From: Psychrobacter sp. FDAARGOS_221
Lineage (GTDB): Bacteria; Pseudomonadota; Gammaproteobacteria; Pseudomonadales; Moraxellaceae
Assembly (NCBI RefSeq): GCF_002313155.2
Contig: NZ_NWFK02000001.1
Span: 1,922,001 to 1,986,000, forward strand
Reading direction: 5' to 3'
Length of the DNA: 64,000 bases
The position numbers and the translations under genes were made by a program. The notes beneath the pieces are model-generated. The model did no database searches and was not told where the DNA came from. It saw only the letters and a program-made list of their open reading frames with translations. Within the stretch, counting starts at the first letter, position 1, and every line of letters starts with the position of its first letter. Below are positions 44,767 through 57,173 of the stretch, in pieces.

Positions 44767-45657
44767 ATGAGCTATCAACAGCAGTTACAACGCATCAAAA
44801 ATGACATCGGCTTTATCGCAGCTTTAGACCAAAGTGGCGGCAGTACACCAAAAGCATTGCGCATGTATGGTGTAGAGGAAAGCGAGTATTCAAACGATGA
44901 CGAAATGTTTGCCAAAGTTCATGAAATGCGCACGCGTATCATGACTTGCGACACATTTGATAGTGGCCGTGTACTAGGCGCTATTTTGTTTGAGGATACT
45001 ATGGACCGTGAAGTGAACGGTAAGCCAACCGCTAACTATCTTTGGGAAGATAAAAACATCGTTCCATTCTTAAAAGTTGATAAAGGCTTAGCTGATCAGG
45101 TAGATGGCGTTCAGATGATGAAGCCTATGCCAGGTTTAGCGGCACTACTTGAGAAAGCGAAAAACTATCCAATCTTTGGTACTAAAATGCGCTCAGTCAT
45201 TCATGAAGCGAGCCAAAGCGGTATCGAAGCTGTCGTACAACAGCAGTTCGATGTGGCTAAGCAGATTTTGTCAGAAGGCTTTATGCCAATCGTTGAGCCT
45301 GAAGTAAACATCGAAAGCAAAGACAAGCTTGAGTGCGAAGTACTACTAAAAGAAGAGCTTCTACGTAACTTGGACAGCTTAGATGACGATCATCAAGTGA
45401 TGTTAAAGCTAACATTGCCTGAAGAACAAGGCTTCTACAAAGAAGTAATCGAGCATCCACGTGTGCTTAAAGTAGTTGCTCTATCAGGCGGTTACAGCCG
45501 TGAAGAGTCATGTGAGCGTCTAAAACAGAACCCAGGTATTATTGCTAGCTTCTCGCGCGCATTCACTGAAGGTCTGTCTAAGAGCCAAACTGATGAAGAG
45601 TTCTCAGCGACCATCGATGCGTCAATTGATAAAATCTACACAGCCTCTAAAGTATAA
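44767..45657 (+). CDS. fda: Class I fructose-bisphosphate aldolase
   Basis: Cleaves fructose-1,6-bisphosphate to the triose phosphates by a Schiff-base mechanism, without metal. The 296 residues resemble the Staphylococcus type: KNDIGFIAALDQSGGSTPKALRMYG, DEMFAKVHEMRTRIMT, GAILFEDTMDREV, PFLKVDKGL, GTKMRSVI, PIVEPEVNI, VMLKLTLPEE (Schiff-base Lys, about residue 214) and VALSGGYSREESCERL. GAAATAGGAAA precedes the ATG. Monocistronic with a terminator. Confidence 0.95.
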   Translation: MSYQQQLQRIKNDIGFIAALDQSGGSTPKALRMYGVEESEYSNDDEMFAKVHEMRTRIMTCDTFDSGRVLGAILFEDTMDREVNGKPTANYLWEDKNIVPFLKVDKGLADQVDGVQMMKPMPGLAALLEKAKNYPIFGTKMRSVIHEASQSGIEAVVQQQFDVAKQILSEGFMPIVEPEVNIESKDKLECEVLLKEELLRNLDSLDDDHQVMLKLTLPEEQGFYKEVIEHPRVLKVVALSGGYSREESCERLKQNPGIIASFSRAFTEGLSKSQTDEEFSATIDASIDKIYTASKV

Positions 45658-45708
45658 GCCAGTTATCTAGTTAGGTTTATATTAGCCTAACTAAATATCA
45701 GGTCTAAC

Positions 45709-45746
45709 AAAAAAGCTTGAACCCCTAGGGATTCAAGCTTTTTTTA
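45709..45746. terminator. Terminator between aldolase and autotransporter genes
   Basis: Stem AAAAAGCTTGAA with TTCAAGCTTTTT around a short CCCCTAGGGA loop region, followed by T7. A second inverted repeat, AGTTAGG/CCTAACT, lies just before it (45669-45692). It separates converging genes. Confidence 0.88.
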
Positions 45747-45770
45747 TTGGTTACAATTAGGCTGGGCTAA

Positions 45771-48700
45771 TTAAAACTTAGTTTCAAACACAATAGCCGC
45801 ACCTTGGTCGTCATAGTTATCACGCCACTCACCACGGTAATTGGCCGAAATAGTGGTATTAGTGGTCGGCTTAAATGCCAAACCAATACCTGCAATACCA
45901 ATGGCTTCTTTGCTCTTTTGACCTTGAGTCATAAACTTATTAGAGCCCACTTCAACGAAGCTTGCCGTAATGTCTGAGTAGCGATCGCCATTTTCAATCG
46001 CACCAGCCAGCTGACCAGTCACAGAGAAGGTCGGCGTTAACGCTTGATCAAAGCGAACACCAGCGGTCCAACGTACTGAGTCATAAGTGTTAGAATCAAC
46101 CGCTAGGTTATATGCCCCGGCACCTGTCTCACGATAGCTGTCACTCTTAGCACGTGCATAGTTAACGCTCGCAAAAGGAGAGACATTGCGGTCAGCGCTG
46201 CCAATTCTATGCGCCACACCCAAGCCTGCTTGCAAGGTATCGACATCATAATCAGACTTAGCAACGGCTGAGGTAATGCTTGAGATATGACGCTCACCTT
46301 TGACATTAGACTGACCAGCACCGGCATGGAAGTTAACTGAAGTGGCATCACTTGCCGCATAGTTACCATAACCTAATACCTGCCAGTTTTTCGCTTTCAG
46401 TTCATGCTTTAGGGCATGACCGTCGGTATCAGCGTCACTTTCGATGTAAGAGACAGCTAGGCCAAGGTTCAAATCAGGGTTTACTGACGTATCCAAACCA
46501 ACGATGGCACCGTAGTTTTCTGAATTATAACCAGTGACATAACCATCAGCATCGTGAGTCATATCACTACCAATAGCTTTGGCCCATAAGTTATGCTCAG
46601 GGGTAGTTTGGCTATGCTCTTCAATCGCACGACTGGTCGCATAGTTGGTATCTGTGATTAAGCGGTTAGCACCACCCATAAATAGCGGTTGTAGCTGTGC
46701 AGTAGCAGCAGCGACCTGTGCTTGGTCTAAACCATCCATATCTGAGATAAGCTGCTTCGCCAGTGGGTTCGCTGATGTTGTTGTATCTAACTGATCATCA
46801 ATAGCCTGGTCTAAAACAGTTGCTAAGCCAAAAGCAGAATAATTATTTATAGAACTTACAGCATCATACACAATCGTGTAATCGCTACCTGGTTCTGGCG
46901 TTGGCTTAGGAGTTGGTTCTGGCGTTGGCTTAGGAGTTGGTTCTGGCGTTGGCTTAGGAGTTGGTTCTGGCGTTGGCTTAGGAGTTGGTTCTGGCGTTGG
47001 CTTAGGAGTTGGTTCTGGCGTAGGCACAGGAGTTGGCTCTGGCGTAGGCTCAGGGGTTGGCTCTGGCATAGGCTCAGGGGTTGGTTCTGGCATAGGCTCA
47101 GGGGTTGGCTCTGGCGTAGGCTCAGGGGTTGGCTCTGGCGTAGGCTCAGGGGTTGGCTCTGGCATAGGCTCAGGGGTTGGTTCTGGCATAGGCTCAGGGG
47201 TTGGCTCTGGCATAGGCTCAGGGGTTGGTTCTGGCGTAGGCTCAGGGGTTGGCTCTGGCATAGGCTCAGGGGTTGGTTCTGGCGTAGGCTCAGGGATTGG
47301 TTCTGGTGTCGGCTCAGGAGTTGGTTCTGGCGTAGGCACAGGAGTTGGCTCAGGTGTAGGCTCCGGAGTCGGCGCTACCATACGTAAATGAACTGCATTA
47401 GCATCGCTATAATCCGCTTCAAAATCTACCAGTAGATTATTATCCGTTACTGATGCAAACTCACCGTTTAGTTTGGTTGCTGAAACAACATTTTTATATT
47501 CAGAATTTGTGGTGACTTCCTCTAAATAGCTGTACGCAAAGACTTTAAGGTTACCTTTAGTAATATCAAGATTGCCATTTACTTGTATTTGACCATATTC
47601 ATTACTATCTACATGGCCGTCTTCATTAACATCGAGTAGACCAATAACTAAGCTTTCACCTTCTGGTACAGAGTAGTTACCATTTAGCTTTAAAACGCCT
47701 CCTATTGAACCCCAGTCTCCTACCCATTGTTTGTTATCAGTAGTTAGTTCTAGGCTTCCTACACCAGTCTTGATAAACCCACCAATATCATAGTCATCTG
47801 TAAGATTAAGATCGAAGCTACCAGCATTGCCGGTAATAACTGCCTTGGGGTCTACTACAACTGAGATGGGCTTCGCAGCAGCATCACTGTATCGCGGTAT
47901 CTCAGTGGCGATAAAAGCGCCTTTAGTACCAATATTAATTATATTTTTATTAGTGAAGTTATCGAATAGAAACTCTTTATCAGACTGTATATCTATTCCA
48001 CCACCGTTGATATAGATTTCAGATTTAATTGAGTCAGGGTTACGTCCAAGATATTTTGTTTCTAACTCGCCAACGTCATTTACATGTAATACGCCCGAGC
48101 CTGTATTTCCAACTATCATCTTGGGAGTAACAAAAGTGCTATCTGATAATGTGAACTCACCTTTTGCCTCAGCACTATCAAGACCATACCCACCAATATA
48201 GGTAGCATAACGAGCTTGAGTCAAACCGCCATGGTAGGGCGTATTCTCAACAACTATATTGCCTTCACCCTGTTTGCCAACTATCAAGTTATCAGTTTCA
48301 ATATATCTATGACCAGAGACGGTTATATTACCGACGCCTGATTTTTTGTTACCCAGTATCGTATCGTTTATAACGTATAGCCCATGATACGGACGCTGCT
48401 GATCAGGGTCTTCAATTTGAATCATTGAGAGACTACCATTGCTAGTATCTCCAATGATGACATTGTTTTGGGCACTAACACCACTGGTAGTATCGTCAAG
48501 AAGAATAACCTGACTATTATTATCAATAATCAAATCATTTGATGACATTAAACTCTCACCGTCACCTAGCTTAATAACTTCGCCTTGATTGATTACTAAA
48601 TCATCAGGCGTTGTCGCCGCAACTGCCATAGTTGAAGCGACAACACTGAGCATAGCAATAGATAGAGTTGTTAAGTGTAAATGAGGCTTCTTAGTAGAGG

Positions 48701-48803
48701 TCGCTGACTTGCCTGAAGACTTGCCACGAGATTTAGCAATCTCGGACACACATTGATAAACGCCTAAAGCGCGATTGAAAACAACACGGTATACATGGTT
48801 CAT
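45771..48803 (-). CDS. Autotransporter with ESPR signal and long Pro-Glu-Pro-Thr repeat
   Basis: Type Va secreted outer-membrane protein of 1010 residues. The N terminus [28 protein letters not shown] is an extended signal peptide region (ESPR), followed by a hydrophobic core ending near AVA (62). The passenger (about 63-475) has beta-helix-like repeats with INIG and [10 protein letters not shown] patterns. Residues about 478-640 are about forty xPEP-type tetrapeptides ([12 protein letters not shown]). The C-terminal barrel (about 734-1010) begins [12 protein letters not shown] and ends in FETKF, the Phe-terminal barrel signal. The function may be adhesion; no protease triad was seen. The repeats could expand or contract in frame. 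Confidence 0.9.
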   Translation of the reverse strand: MNHVYRVVFNRALGVYQCVSEIAKSRGKSSGKSATSTKKPHLHLTTLSIAMLSVVASTMAVAATTPDDLVINQGEVIKLGDGESLMSSNDLIIDNNSQVILLDDTTSGVSAQNNVIIGDTSNGSLSMIQIEDPDQQRPYHGLYVINDTILGNKKSGVGNITVSGHRYIETDNLIVGKQGEGNIVVENTPYHGGLTQARYATYIGGYGLDSAEAKGEFTLSDSTFVTPKMIVGNTGSGVLHVNDVGELETKYLGRNPDSIKSEIYINGGGIDIQSDKEFLFDNFTNKNIINIGTKGAFIATEIPRYSDAAAKPISVVVDPKAVITGNAGSFDLNLTDDYDIGGFIKTGVGSLELTTDNKQWVGDWGSIGGVLKLNGNYSVPEGESLVIGLLDVNEDGHVDSNEYGQIQVNGNLDITKGNLKVFAYSYLEEVTTNSEYKNVVSATKLNGEFASVTDNNLLVDFEADYSDANAVHLRMVAPTPEPTPEPTPVPTPEPTPEPTPEPIPEPTPEPTPEPMPEPTPEPTPEPTPEPMPEPTPEPMPEPTPEPMPEPTPEPTPEPTPEPTPEPTPEPMPEPTPEPMPEPTPEPTPEPTPVPTPEPTPKPTPEPTPKPTPEPTPKPTPEPTPKPTPEPTPKPTPEPGSDYTIVYDAVSSINNYSAFGLATVLDQAIDDQLDTTTSANPLAKQLISDMDGLDQAQVAAATAQLQPLFMGGANRLITDTNYATSRAIEEHSQTTPEHNLWAKAIGSDMTHDADGYVTGYNSENYGAIVGLDTSVNPDLNLGLAVSYIESDADTDGHALKHELKAKNWQVLGYGNYAASDATSVNFHAGAGQSNVKGERHISSITSAVAKSDYDVDTLQAGLGVAHRIGSADRNVSPFASVNYARAKSDSYRETGAGAYNLAVDSNTYDSVRWTAGVRFDQALTPTFSVTGQLAGAIENGDRYSDITASFVEVGSNKFMTQGQKSKEAIGIAGIGLAFKPTTNTTISANYRGEWRDNYDDQGAAIVFETKF
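46890..47365 (-). repeat. In-frame tandem repeat array of the autotransporter
   Basis: About 475 bases made of 12- and 24-base units coding for four- and eight-residue steps. On the plus strand five consecutive near-identical 24-base units (GGCGTTGGCTTAGGAGTT core) at 46902-47020 give TPKPTPEP, and the rest uses variant units with GGCATAGGCTCAGGGG (TPEPMPEP). All units are multiples of three, so copy-number change alters length and not frame. Confidence 0.92.
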
Positions 48804-49150
48804 AAGGTAGGACTCGAATAAATATCGTTAAAGTCATTAAACGGTTACAGTGTCAAATTCGTTAAGCCTACCTCGGTAGTCATTGTATTTGATTGCCACG
48901 TAACAGCCGTAAAGCACTTTAATCGTAGTTTAAATTAAAATGAAGTAAATAAAAAAAGTCTAACTCCATATAGAACTTAGTGGATTGATAAATAATACGT
49001 TAAAAAATTTATATTGAATAGAGTGTTAATTAGATTTATTTAATCCATAAACAAGCAGTTGTTGAATAGTTATCACTTTAAAACAGTAGCTAGTTTGCCA
49101 TTAATAGTGGCTCAAGGCTTAAAGTTTTAGCAGGGTAGGCCATACTTATA
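48804..49150. other. Upstream region of the autotransporter gene
   Basis: About 350 AT-rich bases with no convincing gene. It must hold the leftward promoter of the autotransporter gene; no clear operator, tandem repeat or second structure was recognised. Confidence 0.4.
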
Positions 49151-49187
49151 AAAGAAGGTCAGACACTGATGAGTATCTGACCTCTGT
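49151..49187 (-). terminator. Terminator of thiC
   Basis: On the minus strand AGGTCAGA pairs with TCTGACCT around ten to twelve loop bases, followed by TCTTTTATA. It lies 55 bases past the thiC stop. Confidence 0.8.
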
Positions 49188-49239
49188 ATAATATGTTTGA
49201 TGTTTAGTTTGACGTCATATCGATTGCTCGCAGACGCTA

Positions 49240-51533
<2,294 letters not shown>

Positions 51534-51645
51534 TTTCCTACGGCGGTATTAACCGCATCAGGTTCAACGGGTGATGTCTCAGCAAACGCTTTGTTAAATA
51601 ATAGCAGTGACACTACTGGCTAACAGATGGTCTGCACCCCGAGTC
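51534..51645 (-). ncRNA. TPP riboswitch (THI element)
   Basis: On the minus strand the conserved parts are clear: ACTCGGGGTGC at the 5' side, CTGAGA, then ACCCGTTGAACCTGATGCGG and AATACCGCCGTAGGAAA at the 3' side. They form the two helical arms that bind the pyrimidine and the diphosphate of TPP. An extended P3 arm of about 45 bases separates GGGTGC from CTGAGA. It senses thiamine diphosphate and represses thiC. Confidence 0.93.
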
Positions 51646-51813
51646 TTAGTAATTTTTATTTTAAAAGCTTTGGTGGTTATGCTTTTAATAATATCGATAT
51701 CTTATCAAACTTTGAGTTTAATAACAGTCTTGCTTTGCATTTAAATGTTTAATGCGCTGTTTTTATCTTGTTCATGTCATTTTTAATTTTGCATATAGCC
51801 AGCTTTAACGCAT

Positions 51814-51849
51814 AAAAAACGCCAATGGAATCTCCATTGGCGTTTTTTT
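51814..51849 (-). terminator. Terminator of rlpA-like gene
   Basis: Stem CGCCAATGGA with TCCATTGGCG (loop ATC), A6 on the left and T7 on the right. On the minus strand it lies just after the RlpA-like gene stop. Confidence 0.92.
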
Positions 51850-51871
51850 GAATCAGCTTGTCACTTAAGGC

Positions 51872-52234
51872 TTATTGCTTACGGTATTTACCATCGCCTT
51901 TGCTTAACACTTCAACCGTCACTTTACATAGGTTGCAGTTGATCATTTGGTTGGCTTTTTTCGATAAATCGATAACACGACCCGGTGTAAATGGTCCGCG
52001 GTCGTTAATTTTAACAACCACTGACTTTTTGTTATTCAAATTGGTTACTTTTACTTTAGAACCAAACGGCAGTGATTTGTGAGCCGCTGTCAAAGCGTAC
52101 ATGTTGTAAATCGCGCCAGAAGCCGTTCTTTTACCATGAAACCCTGGACCGTACCAAGAGGCCATACCTGCATTGGCAGGTACCGTCAACATAAGGGCTG
52201 ACAGAAGTGTAAATGGCATAAAAAGTTTTTTCAT
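51872..52234 (-). CDS. RlpA-like double-psi beta-barrel protein
   Basis: A 120-residue exported protein: signal peptide [22 protein letters not shown], then the RlpA domain with [58 protein letters not shown], including the conserved His and the Asp of NDRGP that are catalytic in RlpA lytic transglycosylases. It has no SPOR domain and no lipobox, so it is a short, soluble periplasmic form rather than the septal-ring RlpA. Two Cys (NCNLC) near the end are unusual. Divergent from pstS. Confidence 0.87.
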   Translation of the reverse strand: MKKLFMPFTLLSALMLTVPANAGMASWYGPGFHGKRTASGAIYNMYALTAAHKSLPFGSKVKVTNLNNKKSVVVKINDRGPFTPGRVIDLSKKANQMINCNLCKVTVEVLSKGDGKYRKQ

Positions 52235-52309
52235 AGGGGATACCTGTAATTTAATAAATGGTTGGGACAGGGAGCTCCATAAGATTTCGTGGTTGCTGGC
52301 TGGTGTTAG

Positions 52310-52326
52310 GTGTTAACCGTTAACAC
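52310..52326. promoter_or_regulatory. 17-base palindrome, possible operator
   Basis: GTGTTAACCGTTAACAC is two exact 8-base inverted halves around one C, 76 bases upstream of the RlpA-like gene start. A dimeric repressor site is the simplest reading; the cognate regulator is not recognised. Confidence 0.5.
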
Positions 52327-52577
52327 AGCTAATGTGGTTGAACACAGCTAAGCTGCTTGCCGCAAAATCAAATGGTCTGTACCAAATCATCGAAGCGGTA
52401 GTCTACAGGCGCTAAGTTTAGAGTATCTTTCTAATAGGTAAGCGAAATGTAAAGAATACTTAATCTGCAAATAGATTGTATCTGCCAATAACGGTCGCTT
52501 GAGTCATCTGTAAAGTTAGTTAATAAACGACTTACTAAAGTTACTTATTTCTTACAAAAAAAGTTTATTTCATCAAA

Positions 52578-52597
52578 CTGTCATATTTAAACGTCAA
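52578..52597 (+). promoter_or_regulatory. Probable degenerate Pho box of pstS
   Basis: CTGTCATATTTAAACGTCAA holds one exact PhoB half (CTGTCAT) and a weaker second half (ACGTCA) displaced by about 13 instead of 11 bases. It lies about 140 bases upstream of the pstS start, where a PhoB-controlled promoter is expected. Confidence 0.5.
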
Positions 52598-52718
52598 AAT
52601 GGCGACATTCCAATAGAGGGGTAGGTCATCCAACGATGTCTAGGCATAAGCCTGATGTTGAGCCTACATCCTCTCTTTTATATAGATAATTAAAGTTAAT
52701 AACTCTTTAGGAGAGACC

Positions 52719-53882
52719 ATGCGTTATTCATTACTAGCTGTTGCAGTTGCCGCCATACTGGGTTTGACTGCCTGTGATAATAAGACAGATGATACCGCCG
52801 CAACTGAAGGCACAACAGAAGATACAGCAGTAACGACCACAGCTGGCGAATCAGCAGCGGGTAACTCAGAACAGTACACCAATATTGATGGTGTAGAAAT
52901 GAACATCAGTGGTGCTGGCGCATCATTCCCAGCTCCTATTTACCAAAAATGGTCAGCTGACTTCCAAGGCGCAACCAAGGGTCAAGTTAACTATAACTCT
53001 ATCGGTTCTTCTGGCGGCGTAAAGCAGATCAAAGCAAACACAGTTGACTTTGGTGCATCAGATAAGCCACTTAAGCCTGAAGAGCTACAAGAAGCTGGTC
53101 TTATCCAGTTCCCAACCGTTATCGGCGGCGTTGTACCTATCGTTAACATCGAAGGTATCAAGCCAGGTCAATTGGTATTAAGCGGTGAAGTATTGGCTGA
53201 TATCTACCTAGGTAAAATTACCAAGTGGAATGACCCAGCAATCACCGCATTAAACGAAGGCGTTGAGCTTCCTGATGCCAACATCACTACCGTTCACCGT
53301 TCAGACGGTTCTGGTACCACGTTTAACTTCACTTATTATCTAAATGAAGTATCAAGCGACTGGGCTAACATCGGCGTTGACAAAAGTGTTGAATGGCCAA
53401 CTGACCAAACCGGTACAGGTATTGGCGGTAAAGGTAACGAAGGCGTTGCTGGTATGGTAACTCAAGCACCTAACTCAATCGGTTATGTTGAATATGCTTA
53501 CGCTAAGCAAAACAACATGTCGCATACGTCTATGATCAACGCTGCGGGCAACCGTGTTGAGCCATCTGCTGAATCATTCGCAGCTTCTGGTAACGTTGAC
53601 TGGTCAAGCGCTGAAGGCTTCTACAAAGTTATCGCTAACTCAGACACTGCTGAAGCATGGCCAATCGCTGCAGCAACTTTCATCTTAGTGCACAAGCAGC
53701 CTAAGAACCCTGAGAAAGTAGCTGGCGTATTAAACTTCTTTAACTGGGCATACAACGAAGGTGATCAAGCAGCATTAGACCTTGACTATGTTCCATTCCC
53801 AGACGAAGCGGTTGCTTTATTCAAAGAAGAGTGGAAGCAAGTGGTTGGTTCTGACGGTCAACCAGTATATACCCCTAAATAA
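52719..53882 (+). CDS. pstS: Phosphate ABC transporter substrate-binding lipoprotein
   Basis: Periplasmic phosphate-binding protein of the Pst transporter. The 387 residues start with a lipobox signal (ILGLTAC, Cys19), then a Thr/Glu/Ala-rich linker of about 40 residues, then ISGAGASFPAPIYQKW, GASDKPLKPEEL, TVHRSDGSGTTFNFTYYL and VPFPDEAV. The phosphate-contacting Ser/Asp/Arg positions in HRSDGSGTT are present. TTAGGAGAGACC precedes the ATG. It heads pstS-pstC-pstA-pstB-phoU, under likely PhoB control. Confidence 0.95.
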   Translation: MRYSLLAVAVAAILGLTACDNKTDDTAATEGTTEDTAVTTTAGESAAGNSEQYTNIDGVEMNISGAGASFPAPIYQKWSADFQGATKGQVNYNSIGSSGGVKQIKANTVDFGASDKPLKPEELQEAGLIQFPTVIGGVVPIVNIEGIKPGQLVLSGEVLADIYLGKITKWNDPAITALNEGVELPDANITTVHRSDGSGTTFNFTYYLNEVSSDWANIGVDKSVEWPTDQTGTGIGGKGNEGVAGMVTQAPNSIGYVEYAYAKQNNMSHTSMINAAGNRVEPSAESFAASGNVDWSSAEGFYKVIANSDTAEAWPIAAATFILVHKQPKNPEKVAGVLNFFNWAYNEGDQAALDLDYVPFPDEAVALFKEEWKQVVGSDGQPVYTPK

Positions 53883-53924
53883 TAGTCATTAACTTGTCAC
53901 TGTTAATGAACGTTAAAACAAATG

Positions 53925-53957
53925 GCAAGTAAATGACATCTCATTTACTTGCTTTTT
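53925..53957 (+). terminator. Hairpin with T run between pstS and pstC
   Basis: Perfect 12-bp stem GCAAGTAAATGA/TCATTTACTTGC with a CATC loop, followed by TTTTT. It sits 43 bases after the pstS stop, inside the operon. It probably terminates part of the transcripts or protects the pstS end, so that PstS is made in excess over the membrane components. Confidence 0.87.
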
Positions 53958-54020
53958 ACTACTTAAATTTCGATTTATAAATTTTAAGAAAGTTAAATTT
54001 TAAATTATGTTGGGGTTACC

Positions 54021-54971
54021 ATGTCTGACTTACACGCTCAGCTAGCAAAGCAGCGAAGAAATGACGTCTTATTTGTTAATTTGACCAAGTTCTTTGCCTT
54101 ATTAGTTCTGGTTTCTTTAGGCGGAATCATGCTGTCGCTAATCATCGGAGCATGGCCAAGCATTAAAGAATTTGGTTTTGGTTTTTATACCAGTTCAAAT
54201 TGGAGTACCGTCAATGATGAATACGGTGCTTTAGCCCCGATTTACGGCACCATTGTGACGTCTGTTATCGCTATTTTAATTGCAGTGCCGGTGAGTTTCG
54301 GTATTGCCATTTTCTTGACCGAGCTTTGTCCTAAGGCATTGCGTCGTCCATTGGGTATGGCGATTGAATTATTGGCCGGTATTCCTTCTATTATTTATGG
54401 CATGTGGGGCTTTTTCGTACTGGCGCCATTATTTGCTAAATATGTTCAACCTTTCATCATTGATACCTTTGGACCTATTCCTGTTATCGGTAGCTTTTTT
54501 GGCGGACCGCCACTGGGTATTGGTGTTTTCACAGCCTCATTAATTCTAGCCATCATGATTATTCCCTTTATTGCCGCAACCATGCGCGATGTGTTCTCAG
54601 TGGTTCCAGAGCTGTTAAAAGAATCCGCTTATGGCGCAGGGGCAACCACTTGGGAAGTGATGTACAAAATTATCCTACCTTATACCAAAGCAGGTGTTGT
54701 TGGCGGCATTATCCTTGGTTTAGGCCGTGCATTGGGTGAAACCATGGCGGTGACCTTCTTAGTCGGTAATACTTATAACATCAACTCTAACTTATTCGGC
54801 TCAGGGGTAACCATTACCTCATCGATCGCCAATGAGTTTGCTGAAGCGTCTAGTGAAATGCATGTCGCTACGTTGTTACATTTAGGCTTAATTCTATTTG
54901 TTATTACCTTTGTGGTTTTATCAATCTCTAAGATTATGTTGTCACGCATTGATAAAAAAGCAGGTAACTAG
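54021..54971 (+). CDS. pstC: Phosphate ABC transporter permease PstC
   Basis: Inner-membrane permease of the Pst importer. The 316 residues contain six helices; family blocks are [15 protein letters not shown] [73 protein letters not shown] and the ABC-contacting loop [25 protein letters not shown] [16 protein letters not shown], with [18 protein letters not shown] near the end. TGGGGTTACC precedes the ATG. Confidence 0.95.
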   Translation: MSDLHAQLAKQRRNDVLFVNLTKFFALLVLVSLGGIMLSLIIGAWPSIKEFGFGFYTSSNWSTVNDEYGALAPIYGTIVTSVIAILIAVPVSFGIAIFLTELCPKALRRPLGMAIELLAGIPSIIYGMWGFFVLAPLFAKYVQPFIIDTFGPIPVIGSFFGGPPLGIGVFTASLILAIMIIPFIAATMRDVFSVVPELLKESAYGAGATTWEVMYKIILPYTKAGVVGGIILGLGRALGETMAVTFLVGNTYNINSNLFGSGVTITSSIANEFAEASSEMHVATLLHLGLILFVITFVVLSISKIMLSRIDKKAGN

Positions 54972-55066
54972 TTTTAGCGCACTTAGCCGTTAACTTAAGC
55001 AGAATAAAAGCAGCTGCATATAACTAGCAGACAAATAGATATTCAGGATATTTGGCAGGAAACATT

Positions 55067-55972
55067 ATGACAATCAATTCAAGTGCAACACCCGTAGCAA
55101 GCACCAGTAACTCAGTAAGATTTGAGCAGCGCATGAATAAGTCGTTGTACTCAAAGCGCAAGTTTTACAACGTGCTGGGCCTTATCTTTGCCGTTTTAGC
55201 CATGGGTTTTGGTTTAGTGTGGTTGGGTTGGATTTTATTTGATCTACTGCGTAAAGGGATGGAAGCCATGCTAACCATGCCTATCTTTACCGTAGATACG
55301 CCGCCGCCAAATACCATGGGTGGTTTACGAAATGCGATTGTGGGTTCAATTATGATTGCCGGTACCGGTCTATTTATCGGTGCGCCAATTGGTTTGATGG
55401 CAGGTGTGTATCTGGCTGAGTTCTCACAAGGCTCATGGTTGGGTAAAGCAACACGTTTCCTTAACGATATCTTGCTGTCTGCACCGTCGATTGTTATTGG
55501 TCTGTTCGTGTTCACATTGATGGTTAATAACCGCAGCTTCTCAGGTTGGGCAGGCGCTATTGCACTGGCACTGATTATTATTCCTGTTGTGGTGCGTAGT
55601 ACCGAAACCATGTTGAATCTAGTGCCTAACCAATTACGCGAAGCATCTTATGCACTAGGCGCGCCGAAGTGGAAAGTAGTGACGTCAGTGACCATGAGCG
55701 CGGCCAAATCTGGTTTGATTACCGGTGTTCTTCTAGGCTTTGCCCGTATCACAGGTGAGACTGCACCATTACTATTCACGGCACTAAATAACCGATTCTT
55801 TAGCTGGGACATGGGCAGTGCCATGGCCAACTTACCAATGACCATTTATCAGTTTGCTGCTGCGCCAGATGATACTCAAAATATGATTGCATGGGGCGGT
55901 GCACTGTTAATTACCTTCTCTGTATTAGGTCTTAACATCATTGCACGTATTGTTGGACGCGAGAAAAAATAA
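55067..55972 (+). CDS. pstA: Phosphate ABC transporter permease PstA
   Basis: Second inner-membrane permease of the Pst importer. The ATG at 55067 has AGGAAA upstream; an in-frame TTG at 55052 would add five residues and is rejected. Of 301 residues, helices fill about 40-295, with TPPPNTMGGLRNAIVGSIM, AEFSQGSWLG, FLNDILLSAPSIVIGLFVFTLM and the EAA loop REASYALGAPKWKVVTSVTM, then GFARITGETAPLLFTALNN. It follows pstC by 95 bases. Confidence 0.95.
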   Translation: MTINSSATPVASTSNSVRFEQRMNKSLYSKRKFYNVLGLIFAVLAMGFGLVWLGWILFDLLRKGMEAMLTMPIFTVDTPPPNTMGGLRNAIVGSIMIAGTGLFIGAPIGLMAGVYLAEFSQGSWLGKATRFLNDILLSAPSIVIGLFVFTLMVNNRSFSGWAGAIALALIIIPVVVRSTETMLNLVPNQLREASYALGAPKWKVVTSVTMSAAKSGLITGVLLGFARITGETAPLLFTALNNRFFSWDMGSAMANLPMTIYQFAAAPDDTQNMIAWGGALLITFSVLGLNIIARIVGREKK

Positions 55973-56082
55973 CGCCAGTCCATCAGGTAATACAGATTGT
56001 ATTCACACCACAATCAGTCATTTATTAATCATATTTAAGTCATTAAACACATTTAGTTCTTCAAGTTATAAAGGGTACTGAC

Positions 56083-56991
56083 ATGAGCGATACACTAGTG
56101 AAAAAAGTTCAAACACCAAGAGCGGAAGCAAATACCAATATGCTAGAGCAACCGATGCAAACAGGCACTCAGCAACAGCAGCCTGATACGGCAAGCTTTA
56201 CCAAACAAACCATCTCTGATCTGCCGGACAACATGCCAGCAGCGAAGCTACAAATTCGCAATCTAGATTTCTTCTATGGTGATTTTAAAGCCCTAAAAGA
56301 CATTAATATTGATATCCCTGAGAATAAAGTGACTGCATTTATCGGTCCATCCGGTTGTGGTAAGTCGACTTTATTACGTACCTTTAACCGTATGTATGAC
56401 CTATATCCAGGCATGCATGCTGAAGGTAAAATTATCCTAGACGGCAAGAACATCTTAGATAAAGATGTCGATGTAAACTTGCTACGTGCTCGCGTTGGTA
56501 TGGTCTTCCAAAAGCCAACCCCGTTCCCAATGTCTATCTATGACAACGTGGCATTTGGTGTGCGCCTGTACGAAAAGCTAAGCAAAGCCGATCTTGATGA
56601 GCGTGTTGAATGGGCGCTTAAAAAGTCAGCGTTATGGCCAGAAGTAAAAGACAAGCTAAAAGCATCAGGCCTGTCATTATCAGGTGGTCAGCAGCAGCGT
56701 CTATGTATCGCTCGCGGCGTGGCAACCAAGCCTGAAGTTCTATTACTAGATGAGCCAACTTCTGCACTTGACCCTATTTCAACCGGTGCGATTGAAGACC
56801 TTATCGAAGATTTAAAACACGATTACACCATCGCCATTGTGACCCACAACATGCAACAGGCGGCTCGTGTTTCTGACTATACCTGCTACATGTATCTTGG
56901 CGATATGGTTGAGATGGGTGAAACTAATCAGGTATTCACTAACCCTGCACAAAAAGCCACTGAAGACTATATCACTGGTCGCTACGGCTAG
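56083..56991 (+). CDS. pstB: Phosphate ABC transporter ATP-binding protein PstB
   Basis: ATPase of the Pst importer. Walker A is GPSGCGKST (about 88-96), the Q loop [21 protein letters not shown], the signature [14 protein letters not shown] and Walker [12 protein letters not shown]. The 302 residues exceed the usual 250-260 because of a polar, Gln/Thr-rich N-terminal extension of about 50 residues; no good internal start replaces the first ATG, which is preceded by AAAGGGTACTGAC. Confidence 0.96.
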   Translation: MSDTLVKKVQTPRAEANTNMLEQPMQTGTQQQQPDTASFTKQTISDLPDNMPAAKLQIRNLDFFYGDFKALKDINIDIPENKVTAFIGPSGCGKSTLLRTFNRMYDLYPGMHAEGKIILDGKNILDKDVDVNLLRARVGMVFQKPTPFPMSIYDNVAFGVRLYEKLSKADLDERVEWALKKSALWPEVKDKLKASGLSLSGGQQQRLCIARGVATKPEVLLLDEPTSALDPISTGAIEDLIEDLKHDYTIAIVTHNMQQAARVSDYTCYMYLGDMVEMGETNQVFTNPAQKATEDYITGRYG

Positions 56992-57052
56992 ACTGTTTGA
57001 TGTTATGACGTGCTAAGTGGTTAGCATCATCGAATAGACAATCGTAAGTTGT

Positions 57053-57083
57053 GTCGCTTAGTGCTGACTTAGTGCTAAGCGAC
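57053..57083 (+). repeat. Perfect 9-bp hairpin between pstB and phoU
   Basis: GTCGCTTAG (57053-57061) pairs with CTAAGCGAC (57075-57083). No T run follows, so it is more likely an mRNA processing or stability element than a terminator. Confidence 0.6.
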
Positions 57084-57173
57084 AGCGAGTCAATAAAAAA
57101 AGAATCAACATAATAATAACCAGACCAACCTGAACTTGCTTTTGCAGGGAATAAAACAATTTAGGATTTTGTG

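Larger units (their letters stand above)
52235..52718. other. Divergent gap between rlpA-like gene and pstS
   Basis: About 480 bases with no gene. It contains a perfect 8-bp inverted repeat with one central base, GTGTTAAC-C-GTTAACAC, at 52310-52326, followed by two near copies of ACACAGCTAA (from 52323 and 52342). A perfect Pho half-site CTGTCAT lies at 52578-52584. Confidence 0.6.

Noticed and set aside
46890..47365. Periodic repeat considered as a CRISPR array
   Set aside because: Units are 12/24 bases, have no spacers and code for Pro-Glu-Pro repeats in an intact reading frame.
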